Assembly: GCA_040757715.1 (NCBI GenBank)
Contig: JBFLWS010000007.1
Coordinates: forward strand, 1-64,000
Direction: 5' to 3'
Origin: CAIMFV01 sp040757715
Lineage (GTDB): Bacteria; Pseudomonadota; Alphaproteobacteria; Caulobacterales; Caulobacteraceae
DNA length: 64,000 nucleotides
Below the pieces are notes generated by a model. It was not told the DNA's origin. It made no database searches and saw nothing but the letters and a program-made list of their open reading frames with translations. The position numbers and the translations under genes are program-made. Every line of letters begins with the position of its first letter. Within the stretch, counting starts at the first letter, position 1. Of this stretch, positions 62,234 through 64,000 are shown piece by piece.

Positions 62234-62680
62234 ATGGCCCTAGATGCACGCCGCCCCACCATATTCATTGCGGAGCACGACCGCACAGTTTTGGAGCTTC
62301 TCCAGATTCGTCTGGATGTGGCGGGCTTTCACACCACCACCGCGCGGACGGGCGATCTGGCCCTCGCCACCTTGCGCAGCATGCGCCCCGCGGCTTTGGT
62401 GATGGACCTGCATTTGCCCGAATTGGACGGATTCGAACTTCTGAGCGCCCTTGGCGCCAAGGGAGAACGGCCCATCTATCCTATTCTCGCCACCGGCAAG
62501 GTGAGCTCCATTGAGGAGGTGAAGCGGGCGGTGACCCTGGGCGCGCGGGATTTTCTGGCCAAGCCCTACAGCGGGGCCGACGCCGTGGACCGGGTCATGC
62601 GGCTGTTGCGCAAGCCGGGCCCGGCCCAAGCCCGCACGCCGTCATCGCTCGGACCCTTCTATGTCGATCGCGCGAGTTAG
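62234..62680 (+). CDS. Single-domain response regulator
   Basis: 148 residues: a CheY-like receiver without an output domain. Acid pocket at IAEHD, phospho-acceptor Asp in VMDLHLPELDG (about residue 57), Thr in PILATGKVSS and Lys in FLAKPYSG. The acid pocket reads EHD rather than EDD (or DD), a mild deviation. The C-terminal 30 residues (PAQARTPSSLGPFYV) are disordered-looking. It is paired with the helical protein upstream. The kinase that drives it is not obvious in the window. Confidence 0.85.
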   Translation: MALDARRPTIFIAEHDRTVLELLQIRLDVAGFHTTTARTGDLALATLRSMRPAALVMDLHLPELDGFELLSALGAKGERPIYPILATGKVSSIEEVKRAVTLGARDFLAKPYSGADAVDRVMRLLRKPGPAQARTPSSLGPFYVDRAS

Positions 62681-62739
62681 GCTCGCCCCTTCACAGTTCG
62701 CCTTTTGAGCGCTATATAGGCAGCACATCGATCGTGAGC

Positions 62740-62788
62740 CTCGGATGAGGTTTATGAGCGGCGGCTCCTCCGAGCCGGCCGCTTTTTT
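62740..62788 (+). promoter_or_regulatory. Attenuator-like terminator hairpin ahead of rimP-nusA
   Basis: GCGGCGGCT (62758-62766) pairs with AGCCGGCCGC (62773-62782) through nine base pairs with one bulged G, followed by six T (62783-62788), 26 bases before the rimP start. An upstream segment CTCGGA (62740-62745) can instead pair with TCCGAG (62769-62774), which overlaps the terminator's loop and right arm. This gives a possible antiterminator. NusA autoregulation of this operon by termination is known in other bacteria. Confidence 0.6.
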
Positions 62789-62814
62789 GTTGGCCGAAGG
62801 ACCAGACCCTTTCA

Positions 62815-63381
62815 TTGCGCGCCAAGACGCCTGAAGACCGTCGCCTGGTGGAGCTGCTCGACCCCGTGGCCGAAGCCGCAGGGTTCGAGATCGTGCGCCT
62901 GCGCATGATGGGCGGCAGTCAGCGCCGCACCTTGCAGGTCATGGCTGAGCGCCCCGACGGCGAGATGGTGGTGGAGGACTGCGCCATCCTTTCACGGGCC
63001 ATCTCGGAAGTGTTGGACGCCGCCGATCCGATTTCGGGCGAATATGTGCTCGAAGTATCGAGCCCCGGCGTCGATCGACCCCTGACCCGGCTGAAGGATT
63101 TTGTGACCTATGAAGGCTACGAGGCCCGTATCGAGCTCGACCGCCTGGCCGAAGGCCGCAAGCGCTTCAAGGGCGTGATCGCCGGCGTCGAAGGTGAAAA
63201 TATCGGCCTCGACCTGGAGGGCGAGGAAGAGACGGCGCTGATCCCGTTCGCCTGGATCATCGACGCCAAGCTCAGCCTCACCGATGAACTGATGAAACGC
63301 GGCGCCGAACAGCGCGCCCAACGCCTGGCCGCCGACGGCGATGGTGAAGTCGACGAGACGAGTGAAGAGGAGGACGACTGA
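62815..63381 (+). CDS. rimP: Ribosome maturation factor RimP
   Basis: 188 residues, TTG start at 62815. The N-terminal RimP domain has EDRRLVELLDPVAEAAGFEI, then ILSRAISEVLDAADPISGEY and the diagnostic LEVSSPGVDRPLTR. An SH3-like C-terminal domain and an acidic tail (SEEEDD) follow. It assists 30S assembly. The nusA start overlaps its stop (TGATG). A terminator-like hairpin precedes it, so expression may be attenuated. Confidence 0.94.
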   Translation: MRAKTPEDRRLVELLDPVAEAAGFEIVRLRMMGGSQRRTLQVMAERPDGEMVVEDCAILSRAISEVLDAADPISGEYVLEVSSPGVDRPLTRLKDFVTYEGYEARIELDRLAEGRKRFKGVIAGVEGENIGLDLEGEEETALIPFAWIIDAKLSLTDELMKRGAEQRAQRLAADGDGEVDETSEEEDD

Positions 63382-64000
63382 TGTCGGTCACCGGTATTAG
63401 CGCCAATCGCCAAGAGCTGCTGCAAATCGCCGAAGCCGTGGCTCGTGAAAAGTCCATCGAGCGCGAGGTGGTGATCGAGGCCATCGAAGAAGCCATGACC
63501 AAGGGCGCCCGCGCCCGCTACGGCGCCGAGCACGATATCCGCGCCCATCTTGACCCCAACACCGGAGAGCTGACGCTGAAGCGTTACATCACCGTGGTGG
63601 ACGATGAGGCGGAGCTGGAGAACGAGACCGCCAACCTGCGCCTCTCCATCGCCAAGAAGCGCGATCCTGAGGCCGTTGTCGGCAAGGTCTATGAAGAGGT
63701 TCTGCCGCCCATCGAGCTTGGCCGCGTGCAGACCCAGATGGCCCGCCAGGTGGTGACCCATAAGGTCCGCGAAGCCGAGCGCGAGCGCCAGTACGAAGAG
63801 TTCAAGGACCGCGTGGGCGAGATCGTCAACGGCACGGTGAAGCGGGTCGAGTACGGCAATGTCATCGTCGACCTCGGTCGCGGCGAAGGCATCATGCGTC
63901 GCGATCAGTCGATCCCGCGCGAAAACTTCAACGTGGGCGATCGCATCCGTTGCTACATCTACGACGTGCGCCGCGAGACCAAGGGGCCGCAGATCATGCT
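63381..64000 (+). CDS. nusA: Transcription elongation factor NusA (partial, 3' end beyond window)
   Basis: The first about 206 codons of NusA, open to the window edge without a stop. The N-terminal RNA-polymerase-binding domain (about 1-130) includes QELLQIAEAVAREKSIEREV, VIEAIEEAM and ELGRVQTQMARQVV. The S1 domain follows (GEIVNGTVKRVEYGNVIVDL, RRDQSIPRENFNVGDRI). KH domains would follow beyond 64000. It controls pausing, termination and antitermination. ATG 63381 overlaps the rimP stop by one base. Confidence 0.95.
   Translation, partial: MSVTGISANRQELLQIAEAVAREKSIEREVVIEAIEEAMTKGARARYGAEHDIRAHLDPNTGELTLKRYITVVDDEAELENETANLRLSIAKKRDPEAVVGKVYEEVLPPIELGRVQTQMARQVVTHKVREAERERQYEEFKDRVGEIVNGTVKRVEYGNVIVDLGRGEGIMRRDQSIPRENFNVGDRIRCYIYDVRRETKGPQIM

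Overview
The window is GC-rich chromosomal DNA of an alphaproteobacterium, most likely a member of the Caulobacterales (Phenylobacterium/Caulobacter type; the genus is an inference). Pointers are the gene order ctaC-ctaD-ctaB-small membrane protein-ctaG-ctaE-DUF983-surf1-thrC-M16 peptidase, the ffh-rpsP-rimM order, an S16 with a long Ala/Glu-rich tail, groESL behind a CIRCE-like element, and a two-part alphaproteobacterial palindromic repeat. Most of the window is dense housekeeping sequence, with frequent GTG/TTG starts and 1-14 nt gene overlaps.

Layout. 1-226: remnant of an IS481-type transposase. 561-5308: transketolase, a heptose-bisphosphatase-type HAD phosphatase and glutamine-dependent NAD synthetase, the last carrying an in-frame palindromic repeat. 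5330-12401: a sugar-nucleotide/glycan block (manC, galE, transaldolase-like aldolase, AGE epimerase, two glycosyltransferases). Parts of it are visibly more AT-rich, and a dead IS5-type element lies inside it. 12535-15322: ftsH-folP. 15326-17637: UDP-glucuronate epimerase and UDP-glucose dehydrogenase. 17708-21728: MHS-type transporter, small membrane proteins, a lipoprotein and a GntR regulator. 21740-22422: a Phd/VapC toxin-antitoxin pair. 22627-25165: ffh, rpsP, rimM. 25274-29772: yaaA, 3-hydroxybutyrate dehydrogenase, patatin, a hypothetical gene, thiolase.

30134-32828 holds a cytosine-5 DNA methyltransferase and a Vsr repair endonuclease with cysK between them. 32882-39857 (minus strand) is a fatty-acid beta-oxidation operon led by a MerR-family regulator whose promoter has the stretched 19-bp spacer typical of MerR control; a terminator closes the operon. 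40127-49289 is the cytochrome c oxidase (aa3) structural and assembly operon running into thrC and an M16 protease. 49293-51651 has a VOC protein, an acyl-CoA dehydrogenase and a GNAT protein.

52025-58818 (minus strand) is a run of OmpR-type response regulator, sensor kinase, acyl carrier protein, ketoacyl synthase, HAD phosphatase, class III aminotransferase and alpha/beta hydrolase. This looks like a compact acyl/amino pathway of unknown product and is the best candidate here for an undescribed system. A second Phd/VapC pair (58865-59538) is divergent from groESL (59711-61693). The window ends with a small protein plus a single-domain response regulator, then rimP-nusA behind an attenuator-like hairpin; nusA runs off the end.

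No tRNA, rRNA or CRISPR array was seen.
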